A DNA stretch of 64,000 nt from Branchiostoma floridae. Its lineage: Eukaryota; Chordata; Leptocardii; Amphioxiformes; Branchiostomatidae. The position numbers and the translations under genes were made by a program. Numbering within the stretch: the first letter of the stretch is position 1; each line of letters begins with the position of its first letter. The DNA lies in the NCBI RefSeq assembly GCF_000003815.2, contig NW_023365820.1:281753-345752 (forward strand). Direction: 5' to 3'. The notes under the pieces are model-generated. The model was not told the origin of the DNA. It saw only the letters and a program-made list of their open reading frames with translations, and made no database searches. Below, piece by piece: positions 45,549 through 58,567 of this stretch.

Positions 45549-46085
45549 TAATGTGATCAATTTTGATTTTGAGGAATGAGGAACCGTAAAAAAGTACATA
45601 TTAGCTTGTAGAATCACATGTAAAGTTTCGTAGTCATTAGATCTTACAACAAACTATATAAGCGTATTAAAATTTCTGTAGAAGAAGTGAAGTTTAAGTT
45701 TTGAGACAAGACTTCCTTCCTATTGTAAGCCCACACAATTTCACCTTAAGAATATTGTGTTTAAAGATTTGTTTTAATATCTATGGGTCTATCTTAAGCA
45801 CTTTTTGCATTGCGATGCCGTTTGCCAGTTCAGCTTTTGAAATGTGACAATGACAATGTAGCAAAGTTTGTATTCAAAGAAATGTACTCTCTCTAAACTG
45901 CAATCCAATAGTAATTTCAAAGATGTAAGGACAGTAGGGCTGTGTAATGGGTACGGTATCGGAGGACACTTTTTTTCTACTTTGGGATAGACGACGACAA
46001 TGTGGCACTGCAGTCAAGTTAGTAACTTATTCTAACAGTGCCACATAAAAACTACAGGCAGGAAATAATGGTAGCAGACTAAAGT
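45549..46085. other. no gene seen
   Basis: AT-rich, nothing recognised. Confidence 0.4.
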
Positions 46086-46087
46086 CA

Positions 46088-46236
46088 TGTACTTTTTTTT
46101 ACACCTGGGTGAAGTGAGGAAGGTCGTGTAAACTCCTTTCCCAAGGGCACAACGTCGAGAGCGCGGCGGGGATCGAACTTAGGACCTATGGATTTTGAGC
46201 CCAACAGTCTACCAGTTACGCCATACACGGCGCCAA
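46088..46236 (-). mobile_element. tRNA-derived SINE (reverse)
   Basis: On the minus strand GGCGTAACTGGTAGACTG (A-box) and TAAGTTCGATCCCCGC (B-box) are followed by the tail CGTTGTGCCCTTGGGAAAGG and CACTTCACCCAGGTGTAAAA. It is nearly complete. Confidence 0.75.
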
Positions 46237-47438
46237 AATTTTAATTCATCTTTATTACTTGAATGTTATTGAATGAAGAAGAAACGTCACGTAAACTTGT
46301 GTTTTTGATATCCATAGGTATTGTCTTCAATGTTCCAAACCTGGCAGATAGCCAATATAGTGCCGCGAGGGAAAGTTTGTCAAACTTAAGTACGGAGAAT
46401 CGAACGTTGGCATGAAACTCCCGGCGGCAGATCACTCACCCTTCCCCGCTAGGCTCAGACAATTAAGCAGCACCTCTTTGGTTAAATGGCAGATCTCCAA
46501 CAACGATCAACACTGTCTTCCGGGAATCCAAATTCCCGGAGGAATGCAGGAAAACTTGATAGTCTTCCATCATAGCTTGTAAAATGTCCAATGGGATATC
46601 GGTAAAATCCCTGAGTATAGGGTAGGCGTTGGACATTACTTTATTGCACACCCCTTAAGAGAAATGATGTTTTGAGTGTAAAATATTCATCAAGCTCTAT
46701 TGCGTAAGTCTCAAGGGGACCAAATTGGTGTTAGCCTAGTGAACAATAATTTTTCAACCTAAGCTAACAGTGTCAAAGACATTGAAGATGTCGATTTTAG
46801 ACTTTGCACTCTTACGTAAGGAAACTAGGCAAAGTTATACGCGTGTACAGGACGATAAAACTATCGGGGATCGGGTTGATATCTAGCTATATTGTTACAT
46901 CTTTTGGAGTTATGATTCATTTTTAAAAGTACAAACAAAAAAAGAAAAAGAAAAATAAATACAGTTTAAGAAACATATTGCTTTATTTCTTAAGGGTTAC
47001 ATAAAATAGTAGATATGAAATAAGAAAAGGTTGAAAAATATTAGTCTTATACCACCAAAGAATTGTGTATAGATATCCAAAATGTATTTGTTTCTTAACC
47101 ATGACATAAAAAAAGATTATACCAATGTAGCATAGAGAATGTATTGCTACACACATGAAATTTGCCCATGACAAATGCAACATTCTATGCCCTTTTCTAC
47201 AGCAACCTTTCTTAAACTAATTGAATCGATTTGACCACACGACCCCCTAGGTTATAAATTAACGGCCTGGACATTTTGGCGTGACCTTTTGGGTTGATTG
47301 ACGACTGCAATATGCGTCGTGTGCACAGAAGACTTAGATTTATTCACGTTTATTTTTTCTACGAGCTGTAAGGTCTCGATCATGTTCAACGGTTTAGAAA
47401 TGACAGTGAGAGGGTTGCCCTATAGGCCAACGGTCACT
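46237..47438. other. no gene seen
   Basis: AT-rich, nothing recognised. Confidence 0.4.
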
Positions 47439-47441
47439 GTA

Positions 47442-48018
47442 CGAGGGGCGTTCAACAGGTAATAACTCTGACCCACTTCCAGGTGTTTGATCTAGATGAA
47501 ATTTTGCATGTGTAATGATTCATATCTCTTTAGTTTATGTTGCAAAAAACAGCTCTGAAATAATTGTGGTTTCTGATTACTGGTGTTTGAACTGAGTTAG
47601 GTGTGAAATGGACCAGGTGTGAAATGGAGCTAGTTGAGTGTCGCGCAGTGATCCGGTTTTTGTATTTGAAAGGACGCACACCAAAGGAGACTTTTGATGA
47701 AATGAAACAAACTCATGCTGATGATTCTCCATCATATGACCTTGTAAAACGCTGGCATCCTGAATTCAAACATGGCCGGAAGTCTGTGGAAACAGCTCCC
47801 AGACCTGGTCGTTCCTCTTCTGCCATTGATGAGGCATCTGTTGGAGGACCAACCTGGGGTGTCCTACAAAAACGGTGTCCAGAGCTGCATCAAACGATGG
47901 GAGAAATGCATAACTCTGGGTGGTTCTTATGAAGAGAAAGACTAATAACTGTGCCAAGTTTCATTTATCTCCTGCTATGGGAAATGAGTCAGAGTTATTA
48001 CTTATTGAACGCCCCTCG
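47442..48018 (+). mobile_element. internally deleted mariner-family element
   Basis: Flanked by TA on both sides. Ends CGAGGGGCGTTCAACAGGTA and, inverted, TACTTATTGAACGCCCCTCG agree over about 38 bases with few mismatches. 577 bp. The interior carries the first ~80 codons of a mariner transposase and, in another frame, its last ~20 codons (SCIKRWEKCITLGGSYEEKD). The catalytic DDD core is gone. Confidence 0.88.
47624..47932 (+). pseudogene. mariner transposase N-terminal fragment
   Basis: From ATG 47624 the text MELVECRAVIRFLYLKGRTP, FDEMKQTHADDSPSYDLVKRW and FKHGRKSVETAPRPGRSS matches the paired DNA-binding N-terminus of mariner-type transposases (as in SETMAR-like proteins). The GRP motif is present. 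The deletion junction follows near 47860-47880. Confidence 0.8.
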
Positions 48019-50418
48019 TACTGGCTGGCTTGAAAGCTACGCTGTATTCTAAGTGTAATGAGTATCTTTTCTGGTTCTCTCTCATATCATAATCTACGTT
48101 TTGATAACTTTTGCTTGACATGTATCTTTGGTTACGCTTGTTTAATGGTAGCACTTGATATGTGAATAAAACGCCAAAAGTATTTTCTGCTTTTTTGAAA
48201 CCAATTTCAATTAAGTAATTGTTTAGTATTGTCATGTATGTGCTGCGTAGAGCTGGGAGTTTGAATTTGTCTGAATGAATTGTAACAATAATAAAATGGA
48301 ATTTTCTATACCTCTGTGATACATTTTGAGTTTTTGTGCTTTATCTATTCATACAACACCACCTGCCACATAAGTCTTGCATACCACAGGACACCAATAC
48401 GCAATTTATAGCCATATTCATGTTGTAATAGACTTTAGACGAGACGAGTATCGTTGCATAGATTGATTTATCATTGAATTGTTGCCTTTCATCATGCCAT
48501 CTGCAGATGTCATGAAGTTCATTCTTCCCATAATCATTCTGTTGGTCTCACTGACTCGCTGGCTCCCAAACGGCGCATGGTTACATAAAATTCAAAACTG
48601 TACAAGCTTTAAAAAAAAAAAATTGATGAACCATACGTGGACCTTTGACCTAACTTCCTGCCAGTATCCTAGCATGTAAATATAATTGCGAGAACACAAA
48701 AGTAGACACACCAAAACAAATATTTATGGGTAAAAAGTGTTGTATGGTCAATGGTTTTAACGGTCAGTGGCAACCCATTCACGTACGAACGTTAGGACTG
48801 CAATAATTTGCTAACAGTTGCACATTCTTTAACAGTGGTGGGCAATGACCCTAATGGACGCAGGCACAGAAGGCCCAAAAGGAGTCCATACAGTATTTCA
48901 GCCTATTTTCGACTTTTAGCAGGAAAATGTAAGTAACATTTCATATTGGTGAGACAGTGTAGGTTGCATATGTTTAGATTCGGCCCAAAAACTAGGTTTT
49001 GGTCCATCTTTTCGGTCTGTGCTGACCCCTAATTTGAAGTGCTGAGTCCCAAAAATGACGTCATGAAAAAGCAATATGGCGGCAGGTTTGACCACTAGAA
49101 TAGTTGCACTGGTCAGAAAGTTTAAAGATTAGACTTTTGGACACTTGAGATAGCGGGCTGCTGTGTAGGGTGAGTTCTTATGACCTGGAATGTTCACGGA
49201 TGAGATTATGACACCCTGAACTTGCTAACTTTTACATTATCGCCTATGCAGATTTGTATTAGTGGTAACTGCTCTGGTGTAAGCTTCAGAAGTTCTTTGT
49301 GCAGCAGAAGGAAGGCTGTAAGTAAGCTCTAGTTCTCAAAGAAGAGCGAAGGCTTAGGATTGTTGCAAATCACATCACACAGTCAGAATGTAAAGTTTAA
49401 GGAGGTCGTGCCTTGACTTACGAGCCAAGCAATGCTCTTTGCAAAATTTGCCGGGAATTGAAGGGCTGACTGAAATCCTTTATGTTCTCGCTAGTCTTGA
49501 AATGGTTCTGATTCGGCAATATACCCGGTGCCGTTGCGAACATCACATTAAAAGAACACATAGATAAATGGTTAACCTTACAAGAAAGTCTATCGATGCG
49601 TATACATCTTGTACGTCCTGACTATGAAGAATCTGTAACGAAAATAATGTAGAAGAAACTATCTCCTTTGGGATATGAAGCAATCTATCACATCAAAGTT
49701 TTGGTTGGGAGAACAAGTAGATAAACCAAGGACATCATTCTTTATCAAATACGATATACAATCCATAGGCAGTTACTTAGACAATATAGTAACTTATACA
49801 TTCTTGTGTAATGTTGGAAGCCGAGCGTGAACATTTTGTTGTTGTCATTTACTTTTATCTCCAATACTTAGCGGCACCTTTGGGAGATTGATGTATTTAA
49901 CTATTATGTATCGTAACCTCATTTGTCAATTTTTTTTTATATTTTGCATGTTGTTAATAAGCCTTATGAAAATCAGCTACAGGAGCCTTTATATGATGAC
50001 ATGTCGATACTACCTTCATTGACCTTTGGGTATGATTATGTAGACCATGTAAATTTATAAGAATACAAAGCCTTTTGGGTCTTTTTTTTCTCTTTACATC
50101 ATTCTCCATTAGCCACCACCACCCTCGGCAGATCAATGCATCCATCTACCAGGTAATAACATACAAACTGATTTGACAAGGGTATGTCCACGAAGATAAA
50201 CGAAATCCAGGAAGACGTGACTATATTGAGGCCGACGGCCCGCCTTTAACAACATCAACGTGACTGTGAATCTATTTTCCCGTGCTGATCTGGTATTTGA
50301 ATCGCAATTTCGCTGAGAAGATTGGCCTGGAGTCAGTAGGGATTGCCTGGACAATTACGACCCCGATAGGTGTAAAGATTCGTGCGTGGCATTGGTAAGA
50401 AAGATGCTACGATTGCCT
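48019..50418. other. intergenic, no gene seen
   Basis: No convincing coding sequence. A 22-bp nuclear-receptor-like word is at 48639-48660. Confidence 0.45.
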
Positions 50419-50419
50419 T

Positions 50420-50760
50420 GAAACAAGTGCAGGTTGTGTCCCACAGGGCATGATCATCGTACCACTATCCTTTGAAACGTTATCACCCACCCCCAATACC
50501 TTCCGGTGATGGCTTTTAAAGAAGCTGTATAGTGAGTCGCCATCGTCTATGAATCAACCAATACAGCACAATGCAGCCTTGTAGCTGAAGTTTGTGTCCC
50601 ACAGGGTATGATCATCGGACCACTATCATGTGCAACGTTATCACCCCGACACCTTCCAGTGGTGGCTTTTAAAGGAGCTGTATAGTGAGTCGCCATTGTC
50701 TTTTGATCAACCAACACAGGACCACCATGCAGCCATGCGGCTGAAGAAGCTGAATGGTAA
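50420..50760 (+). repeat. tandem duplication of ~158 bp
   Basis: GTGTCCCACAGGGCATGATC near 50436 and GTGTCCCACAGGGTATGATC near 50594 start two units. Both include GTGATGGCTTTTAAAGAAGC-like and GCTGTATAGTGAGTCGCCAT sequence. Confidence 0.85.
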
Positions 50761-51615
50761 TTGGTCAGCTTGGAGAGGGCACGAATCATAAACTCTTACT
50801 TGGACCTTTGACCTAACTTGCTGTCGTACCATGTAGAAATACATTTTTAAACAATGAAGCAGAAATATAAGAAACAATGTAACACAATGTCTTACTTGCT
50901 AAACTGTATTTGACTAGTATGTTTGGTAGCATCTTCATGATGGCGACTAAACAACGTGTGAAAGGACACGAAATATAAACTCTTGTAATCTTTCTACAAA
51001 TTTTCAAATTAGACGATCATCTCTGTGATTTCTTTGAACCGTTATTGTTTCAATGTTATAGGATCATGAGCATCCACCAAAAAGAAGTTACCCAAGCAAT
51101 TGGATATGTCTTTGAAAATGGTCAAACATTTCAGACAGCCATTCGATGCCTTTTACCAGTGGCACTAAATAATGACCATCGACGGATCATGAACAACATT
51201 AAGTATACAGTCGTATTTTAGATTTATAGTTCTATCACACATTTCTTTAACCCTCGGTTGTTGCTCTTGTATTTTTGTCACCAGCCTGCATTTGCTATAA
51301 GTTCAACCCAAGCTTCGCAAAGTGTAGCTACCAATTAGGCCTTGTTATATGCTTTGCTTGTCTGCATTTGTTTCAATGTTCTTTTGTACTCTCAGTTTGT
51401 TTCCGATGACGGCACGAAAATAAGCATGTTGAGCTTGAGTGTGTCGCCATCATGGAATGTATTTATCTGTTGCAATAAAAATAGAATAAAATAAAAATTA
51501 GGGCAAGGGTATACTTGTTGATGTTGGAAAGGCTTCTATTCCAGTAGATAGCTGACACGCTGCGACGTTAAGAGGACGTGTGTAACCCAATTGGAATATC
51601 ATGCTAAATGCTAAA
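50761..51615. other. no gene seen
   Basis: Nuclear-receptor-like word at 50802-50823; otherwise nothing recognised. Confidence 0.4.
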
Positions 51616-51622
51616 TGCTTAA

Positions 51623-52573
51623 CCCTATTCAGACCGGGCTTTTTTGGTCATCCCTGGACGGGGGGGTGGTGGCTTTTGAGGCCCTCCACTTCTAAGTCCT
51701 CTAACTCTTGAACGACGTGCTGTAGGGCTACCGAATTTTCAGGACATGATATCGACATAATATCTAATGAGTATTTGACGATTAACGTTACGTTGACGTA
51801 AGATGACGTAATTATGACGTCATCAATTTGGTTATATTGGCCGGACCCATGAAAAAAGGGTATTCTCAGAAAACTTCAAGTTATACTACAAAAATGTAAC
51901 AACAAGTGCAGATAAAATAATAATGTTAATTACGACTTGTATTGCCAATAGCAACATCGATGACGTCATAATGACGTCATAAAATGACGCCATGCACATC
52001 TAAGATACGAGTCAGGCTCCGCCATATTATATCCACCATCTTTAATTTTTAAAACTACTTTTTTTGCAACAAATAATCACAAAGGGCAATGGAAATAGAC
52101 TAAATTCATTCATTTATATGTTTTTTTGATGAAAAAATACCAGGTAGTTACAAATTTTAAGTGATGATTAGCTTGTTATTCTTGATCTGGCCATACGGTC
52201 CGCCATCTTGGATTTTGGTCTGATGACGTCATCAAATTAGCATGATTTATGCATATATGATTATGAAAGATATGCTTAATAAAATAAGATTTTATACATG
52301 TAACAAAATAGTAGTAATATAGCAAATAAATGTGAAACATACAATATGCAATGTCAGAACCAAAAATAGTGATTTTTGTCAAAACTGACTGTCAGCAAAC
52401 GGTTGCCATGGCAACATTAAAAATGGAAAATTAGTCAAACTTCGTGAAACTGTTGCTAACAATATTTTAGGTAAACTCACCAAATTTGGTGGCTTTAGCG
52501 TAAGGCGTTCTGGCGTTATGGGACATCGAAGTTGGTGCGGACCTCAAAAGCCCCCCCCCCCGTCTGAATAGGG
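51623..52573. mobile_element. TTAA-flanked non-autonomous element, family B, copy 2
   Basis: Exact TTAA duplications (51619-51622, 52574-52577). Ends are CCCTATTCAGACCGGG and CCCGTCTGAATAGGG. 951 bp. The interior matches 31988-32920 in reverse. It holds several TGACGTCA palindromes (51815, 51961, 51972, 52224) and CCGCCATCTTGG at about 52200. No transposase. Confidence 0.85.
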
Positions 52574-52579
52574 TTAATA

Positions 52580-53075
52580 CAACTAAAATTGCAACAAAAC
52601 ACATGAAGTTTAAAAAATGCAAATTGTGCACCATCAAATCGCAACAATAGTAGGATGGGAATGAAAATATCGCAAATTCATATTTGAATAATTCCGCTTG
52701 ACTAATTATGATTCGACAGGGAAACAATATCACAGTAACATTAAGACAGATATGCCTTGGTACTTATGCATTTCCGCTTGTTTGAACTAAACTAGCTTAA
52801 CCACGAAACAAAGTATCAAAAGCAACTTCCCCATTGTCCTTCAACGTTCAAGCAGACGCGTGCGTGCACTTGATAATTTGATGAAAATCACAATGGATGA
52901 CTATTGTTCCTCTGGGTGCCGTATAACGTGAAGCCTGCATACAGAAAACTGATCGGATCAATAACACGGTCTAGCTTTCTTCTCAAGACACAGAAACCAA
53001 AATGAGCCCACCATCTGTTATTCGAGAACTCCGTATTATTGCGCACGATGGTACAATTTGTCACGTTATCTGTAC
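52580..53075. other. no gene seen
   Basis: Nothing recognised between the TTAA element and the following degenerate repeats. Confidence 0.4.
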
Positions 53076-53079
53076 TAGC

Positions 53080-53740
53080 TTGTTAAAGTCTGCTTGGGCT
53101 CGCAAAGCTGATACTAAAAAATGCTTTGTTAGAGATCTATTTTATTCACTCGTAATTGTGAAGCTTTGATCGACATAAATCTAACAAAAGAAGCTTTAAA
53201 AAGTGCAGTAGCTGCTGTGTGTTGCTCATTGTACTACGATTGTAGGTGTTTTTCGAAAATGTTGCCTATCAAATTCTAGCGGGGGCTTTTAAAGCTAATA
53301 CTGAAAAATGCTTCGCTAGGGCTCTACTAGATTCACACGTCAATCTGCAACCTCTAAATGGCCACAAAAGAAGCAGAAAAAATTACATTGGCTGCTGTGT
53401 TTTCCTGTTAAATTCTAGCCTGTGCTTTCAAAGCTAATACTGAAAAATGCTTTGTTACGCGCACAGTTCTTTTATATTCACCCGTAAATTTGAAACCTCT
53501 ACGTAGACATAAATCAAGCAAAAGTTGCTGGAGAAAGAAACGGGTTGTTTTTGTTCTACCCATATTGTGCTACGACAGTTGTTTGTGAATATAACCCCAT
53601 CACACAATAACAATACAAGAACAACAATTATGTTCTTTAAAATTCTGCTTATCGAATTCTAGATTGGGCTGATACTGAAAAATACCCCGTTAGCGATCTT
53701 AAATCCAAAGCATATGAATTATGCTGTAAATATGTATAAA
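53080..53740 (+). repeat. degenerate tandem repeat, about four units
   Basis: CTTTCAAAGCTAATACTGAA followed by AAATGCTT and a GTTAG-like end recurs near 53095, 53285, 53425 and 53665, with AAATTCTAG just before most copies. Spacing is irregular (about 140-240). Confidence 0.7.
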
Positions 53741-56055
53741 TCGAGCTAAAGGAACTAGGGGAGAAACAGACTGCTATATATCTATTGTACCGTTACAATG
53801 AATGCACTAGACAAATGTGTCCAAATTTGTTCTCGGGGTGACTGGCATGATGTGAATGTTGACCTTGTCCCGACCCCCGTTCAAATGTCTTTGGCAAGCT
53901 GCCGAATGTCAGGAAGTGAACATTGCCACAAATGCCCGAGATTTGACATTTTTCACGTGTGAAATTTGTTACATGGTTGTGGTATAATTTGTGAAAAATA
54001 ATTGACTTTTAATATTTGCGTAGGCAGCATCGTTTTTTAAATGATTTCTACTGTACTTTTCAAACTACCGCAACAGTTTGTGCTGACTGTTACAAACAGT
54101 ATATATCCCTAGAGCCAATAATACAAGCTGTTCTGTGCCTACAGCTAACTAACAGTCGAAGCAGAAGGTTCGACATCTGTTCACACTATGACAGCTTTAA
54201 TGGCATCTGGCTTTTATCTTAGACTATAAACACATGAAAGATGTTTATTGGCCTCTACGGGCTTAATACCTATCACTGTAACAACAATGAATTGAGGATT
54301 TACAGCCTAAAACATGCATAAAATACCACTACTACTATTACAGCATTGAAGTACTTGTATATGGGGGTCAAAAGTTAGAAAGGAGCAATTAGTTCATTGG
54401 TGCAGCAGTTAACCCGATCAAACACATAAACCTACGTTAAATTATAAACTTAGGCAACATTGACTGGATTATATGGATGCCATCCTCGCGTGCATTATTT
54501 TTGTAAGTTTTTGACCATTGTGTAAATCATACAAATGGGAAAATGAGCAAATATATGTCATTATTTTTAAAATGGATAATAATTCAGAGGTCAATTCCAA
54601 AGTAAAAAACAAAGTTGTAAAATACCAAAGATTAAGAAGCTTCTGTTGAGTAAACCATACTCTGTGTGTTATTTGTTCATCGTTTCTGAACATTCCATAA
54701 ATTACATGAAGGTGAGATTTAAAGATAGAGGTGATTTTTACCATTTTTTAGTTGTTTTTTTTTTCATTCCCACACTCGCATCAGTTATAGGGTTTTTAGA
54801 GGATGTCATCCATGTAATTTATTCAACATGGTTTAATACCATAAAACTATCAATAAAACAAGAAACGTGACTGCAGCTGACAGTTTACACGCTGTAAAGA
54901 TACCCTTTGACAGCACTCTACTCAAATATTTGACGTATGTGAAACCATAAAATGTCTTCATGAATTTATCATAATGACACTGCATTTTATTCATAGCATT
55001 TGAGGGGCGTAAATCATATTGTTATAAAAGACGTTTGTGCTATATATTCTAAGCTTGTATTTTATTGCTATTTGCCTAGTTGAACCTTTAAGGTGACCAG
55101 AGTTTGTTTCGATTTATCATTTTTAATCCGCAATAAAATACAAACTTAACTGACCGAAGGCTATCACAAACTTCAAGCTTTAAACCTGTTTTTTTTTATA
55201 ACAGTAGATAATAATAAAAGCAGTGTAGCAAGCCGGAGCTTTACATCTGATTTGATGATTTTTGTGAATTGTACCTATTTACCTTCAAGACGGGTATGTA
55301 GGTCTATAACTCTTAAAACCTGACAACGCCACTACAGTGTGATATGCATTATCGAGACCCCAATATCTTCCCACTTGCCGACATGCTATGCAACAATCTA
55401 TAAAAAAAGATGCAAATATAGGCGCAAACACACAAGCACAGACAAAAGCAATACACCACTTTTTGACATGTTTCCAACATACATAAGGCATTTACATGTT
55501 TGACCGCTAACGTTACACTTAAAATTGTCTCAACAATGTCATAGTTTGTATGTGCTTTAGACACGGGCAGAATGTCGCAATGTGTTATAGACACGGACAG
55601 TTCTACAGGTGTTTAGCATAGTCCACATGCGGCGCTATATCACACAACTTTCCAACGCCTTTACCAGTTAAATCGTGTTTGCACATCAATACATTCCTAC
55701 TTTGTTGGCATTCCTAGGATGCGACAACCATAATAGCACCATAAAAAACCAAAGATACGATCACAGATGTTCACAATCACCAAGACAAATACTGTAACGG
55801 ACATCCCTTGCTAAGCACCACTCTCGCCCACCCGTTAGTAGTAATCCATAGCACTTTACACACACCCGTCCTTCTGCGTCAACGGCTAAATTCGTACCCT
55901 TTTGAATCCGATTTTTTTTACATTCCAATTAGACCGTGCCTGTTAGGCGTTTGCATTCATTTCCTACCACAGCGTGGTCTCTAAAAACAAATGCGAGTGG
56001 GGTCACCTCGCTTGACCTCTTCGTTTGATCAGCAGCTGTGCCACTGCAAATTACA
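53741..56055. other. intergenic, no gene seen
   Basis: AT-rich. I see no gene or family repeat. Confidence 0.45.
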
Positions 56056-56059
56056 GATG

Positions 56060-56437
56060 TAGAATTTGCCTTCGTTTTCCTCATTATTTTTCACAGCGCA
56101 GTTGCGATAGCAAATGTCTTTATACACTGAAGTTTAAGGCCCCATTTCTACTAGACGGCGATCACAATGCGCTCTCACTGTGACTCAAATAGGATATGTG
56201 TAACCTTTGATTTCATGCTGGGTATATCATGCAGCATCTAAAAGTGTAATTGAGAGAACAACAAAAGACACAAATTGTAAACAAATTTTGTTTCTTTTCT
56301 ATACAGTTCGTTGAGTGATATGTCAAATTTTTGGTCGCAGAGAGAGCGCGGCGAGAACGCGGTCCTAGTGGAAAGAAGGTCTAGAATTTGCCTTCGTTTT
56401 CCTCATTATTTTTCACTACGCAGTTGCGATAGCAAAT
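56060..56437 (+). repeat. ~55-bp direct duplication flanking a MITE
   Basis: TAGAATTTGCCTTCGTTTTC with the following CTCATTATTTTTCAC and GCAGTTGCGATAGCAAAT occurs at about 56060-56115 and again at 56382-56437. The MITE at 56140-56379 lies between them. Confidence 0.85.
56140..56379. mobile_element. CCACTAG-type MITE, copy 3
   Basis: Ends CCCATTTCTACTAGACGGCG and CGCGGTCCTAGTGGAAAGAA. The core ACAACAAAAGACACAAATTG matches the family. Confidence 0.78.
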
Positions 56438-56525
56438 ATCATTCTAAACTGCCACAAGTTTGTTTAACTGCCTTTCTTTGTGAAGCTCACTTTTAGTCTT
56501 ATCTAGCTGTTGCAGTGTGAATAAA

Positions 56526-57325
56526 TCTCTTCCAGCGTTTATAGTACGTATGACATATTTACCATTGGGAGTAATTAGCACAGTGACATAGTTTCGACAT
56601 CACATGAATAAACTATAGTTGCAAGTCAGCCAAAGACCTCTTCAAGAGAAAACTTTATTCTGTTGGTTCTTGAAGCTTAGGTCTCGTACTGAGTGATGAG
56701 TTTTCATTATTGGTATATCATTCTCTTCCAGATAGTCCGTTTTGGTGCAAAGTTACAGACCATTGGGAGCAATTAACACAGTGCCATAGTTTCGACACCA
56801 CAGGCATACTTGAGTTGCAATGCAGTCAAAACTTTCATTTGTATGTTGGTTCTTGGAGCTTAGGTCTAGTACTGAGTGATGAGTTTCCATTATTGGTATA
56901 TCATTCTCTTCCAGATAGTCCGTTTTGGTGCAAAGTTACAGACCATTGGGAGCAATTAACACAGTGCCATAGTTTCGACACCACAGGCATACTTGAGTTG
57001 CAATGCAGTCAAAACTTTCATTTGTATGTTGGTTCTTGGAGCTTAGGTCTAGTACTGAGTGATGAGTTTCCATTATTGGTATATCATTCTCTTCCAGATA
57101 GTCCGTTTTGGTGCAAAGTTACAGACCATTGGGAGCAATTAACACAGTGCCATAGTTTCGACACCACAGGCATACTTGAGTTGCAATGCAGTCAAAACTT
57201 TCATTTGTATGTTGGTTCTTGGAGCTTAGGTCTAGTATTGAGTGATGAGTTTCCATTATTGGTATATCATTCTCTTCCAGACAGTCCGTTTTGGTGCAAA
57301 GTCACAGACCATTGCTTCCGTCCCA
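56526..57325 (+). repeat. 183-bp tandem array, near-identical units
   Basis: GTATATCATTCTCTTCCAGA starts units at 56713, 56896, 57079 and 57262 (spacing exactly 183). A diverged earlier unit starts near 56526. The full-length units at 56713-57261 are almost identical. As 183 is a multiple of three, one frame stays open through the array (56710-57339, 61-residue repeats), but I see no independent sign of a gene. Confidence 0.95.
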
Positions 57326-57339
57326 CTCTAGTAGATTAA

Positions 57340-57950
57340 GGATATCCCTAAGTCATTATACGAACCCTCGAGGCAGTTTCCACTTAGGATTCATGCATCA
57401 TTTCTTAATCCAGACACTCTCGTCTTATCAGCCGTTCCAGTTCCTTTCTTTATGTCGCACATTAACAATAATGAGGAAGTGGGTTTCTTGGGGAATTCTT
57501 GATACTTCATCTTTTATTGCAAGAGCAATTGGCAAGGCGCTCCCCTTGTTAGTTCTTGTGTTTTAATGATCGCAGCAAGAGACACTTCAAGAGACTATAA
57601 TCTGACGAAGACTAATGGTTATGGATACTAATGGCTTGTGTAGACAGTGTTGTAATCGCTGTTGTATAAAAATCCCAGACAGTTTTACTAACCTGGGACT
57701 CATCTGATAGTCTCTGGAATGTACGCACACTAGGTAACAAAGATGACATTGGCATAAAACTTTGGAATTTTTTTGGGTAAAAGTTGAACTGTTTTGCAAC
57801 TAAACAAATCCACGAGATTATCGAGTACTCTTATGCTCTACGTCTGGATCGCTCTGGACACGAGACTTTTCTCTCGAATGACGTCATCAATGGGTCAAAG
57901 GTTGTTGGAAGTTGATATCACTCCCTCCCGGTTGAAAGAAGGTTGGATGT
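57340..57950. other. no gene seen
   Basis: Contains a second copy of the CRE-bearing word at 57879-57920. No coding content recognised. Confidence 0.4.
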
Positions 57951-57951
57951 T

Positions 57952-58158
57952 TAATTGAATGACCTAAATACGATATGTGCAACCATTGATTTCATACTAA
58001 GTATATCATATAGCATGTAAAAGTGTGACTGAGAGGACAACAAAACACACAAAGTGTAAAAGAAATTCGTTTCTTTTCGAAACAATTCGTTGAGCGATCT
58101 GTCAAACTGTAGGTCGCAGAGAGAGCGCGGCCAGAGCGCCGTCCTAGTGGAAAGAGGG
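57952..58158. mobile_element. CCACTAG-type MITE, copy 4 (left end missing)
   Basis: The core GACAACAAAACACACAAAGT and right end GCCGTCCTAGTGGAAAGAGG match the family. The left terminal repeat is absent. Confidence 0.7.
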
Positions 58159-58567
58159 TATTATTTATTGATCATGTAAAACGCTGTTCCCTCATCTTAT
58201 TTTATCACCCTTGTCAAGAGCATAGCATTTTAGAATTATCCAAACGAACATGAAGTTTCTTTTTGAACTAGACAACCGAGGCCCTAAGTATGCCACGGAG
58301 TTGATGTTCAAAATAGCCTGTTTGGTGTCCACAGTAAACGTAGCGTGTGATTGGGGCTAAGCGGGCGGGGTGATTAGAGGTTACCGCGGCAGTTGATGGT
58401 CGACACCGCCGCGGGGGATTTGGCGAGACGGTGGATTTCAAGGATTAGCTGGTGCAGCATTCCTGCTACAATAAACGGACGTAGATTGCAAGATCAAAGT
58501 AGATAAAGCTAAAAGCCATTGTCCTCAGTGACTGATCATGATCATTCGTACGTCGAAGTCCCAAAGC

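Noticed and set aside
56710-57339. Calling the 209-codon repeat frame a gene
   Set aside because: The frame is kept open because 183 is divisible by three and the copies are near identical; no start context, domain or signal supports it.
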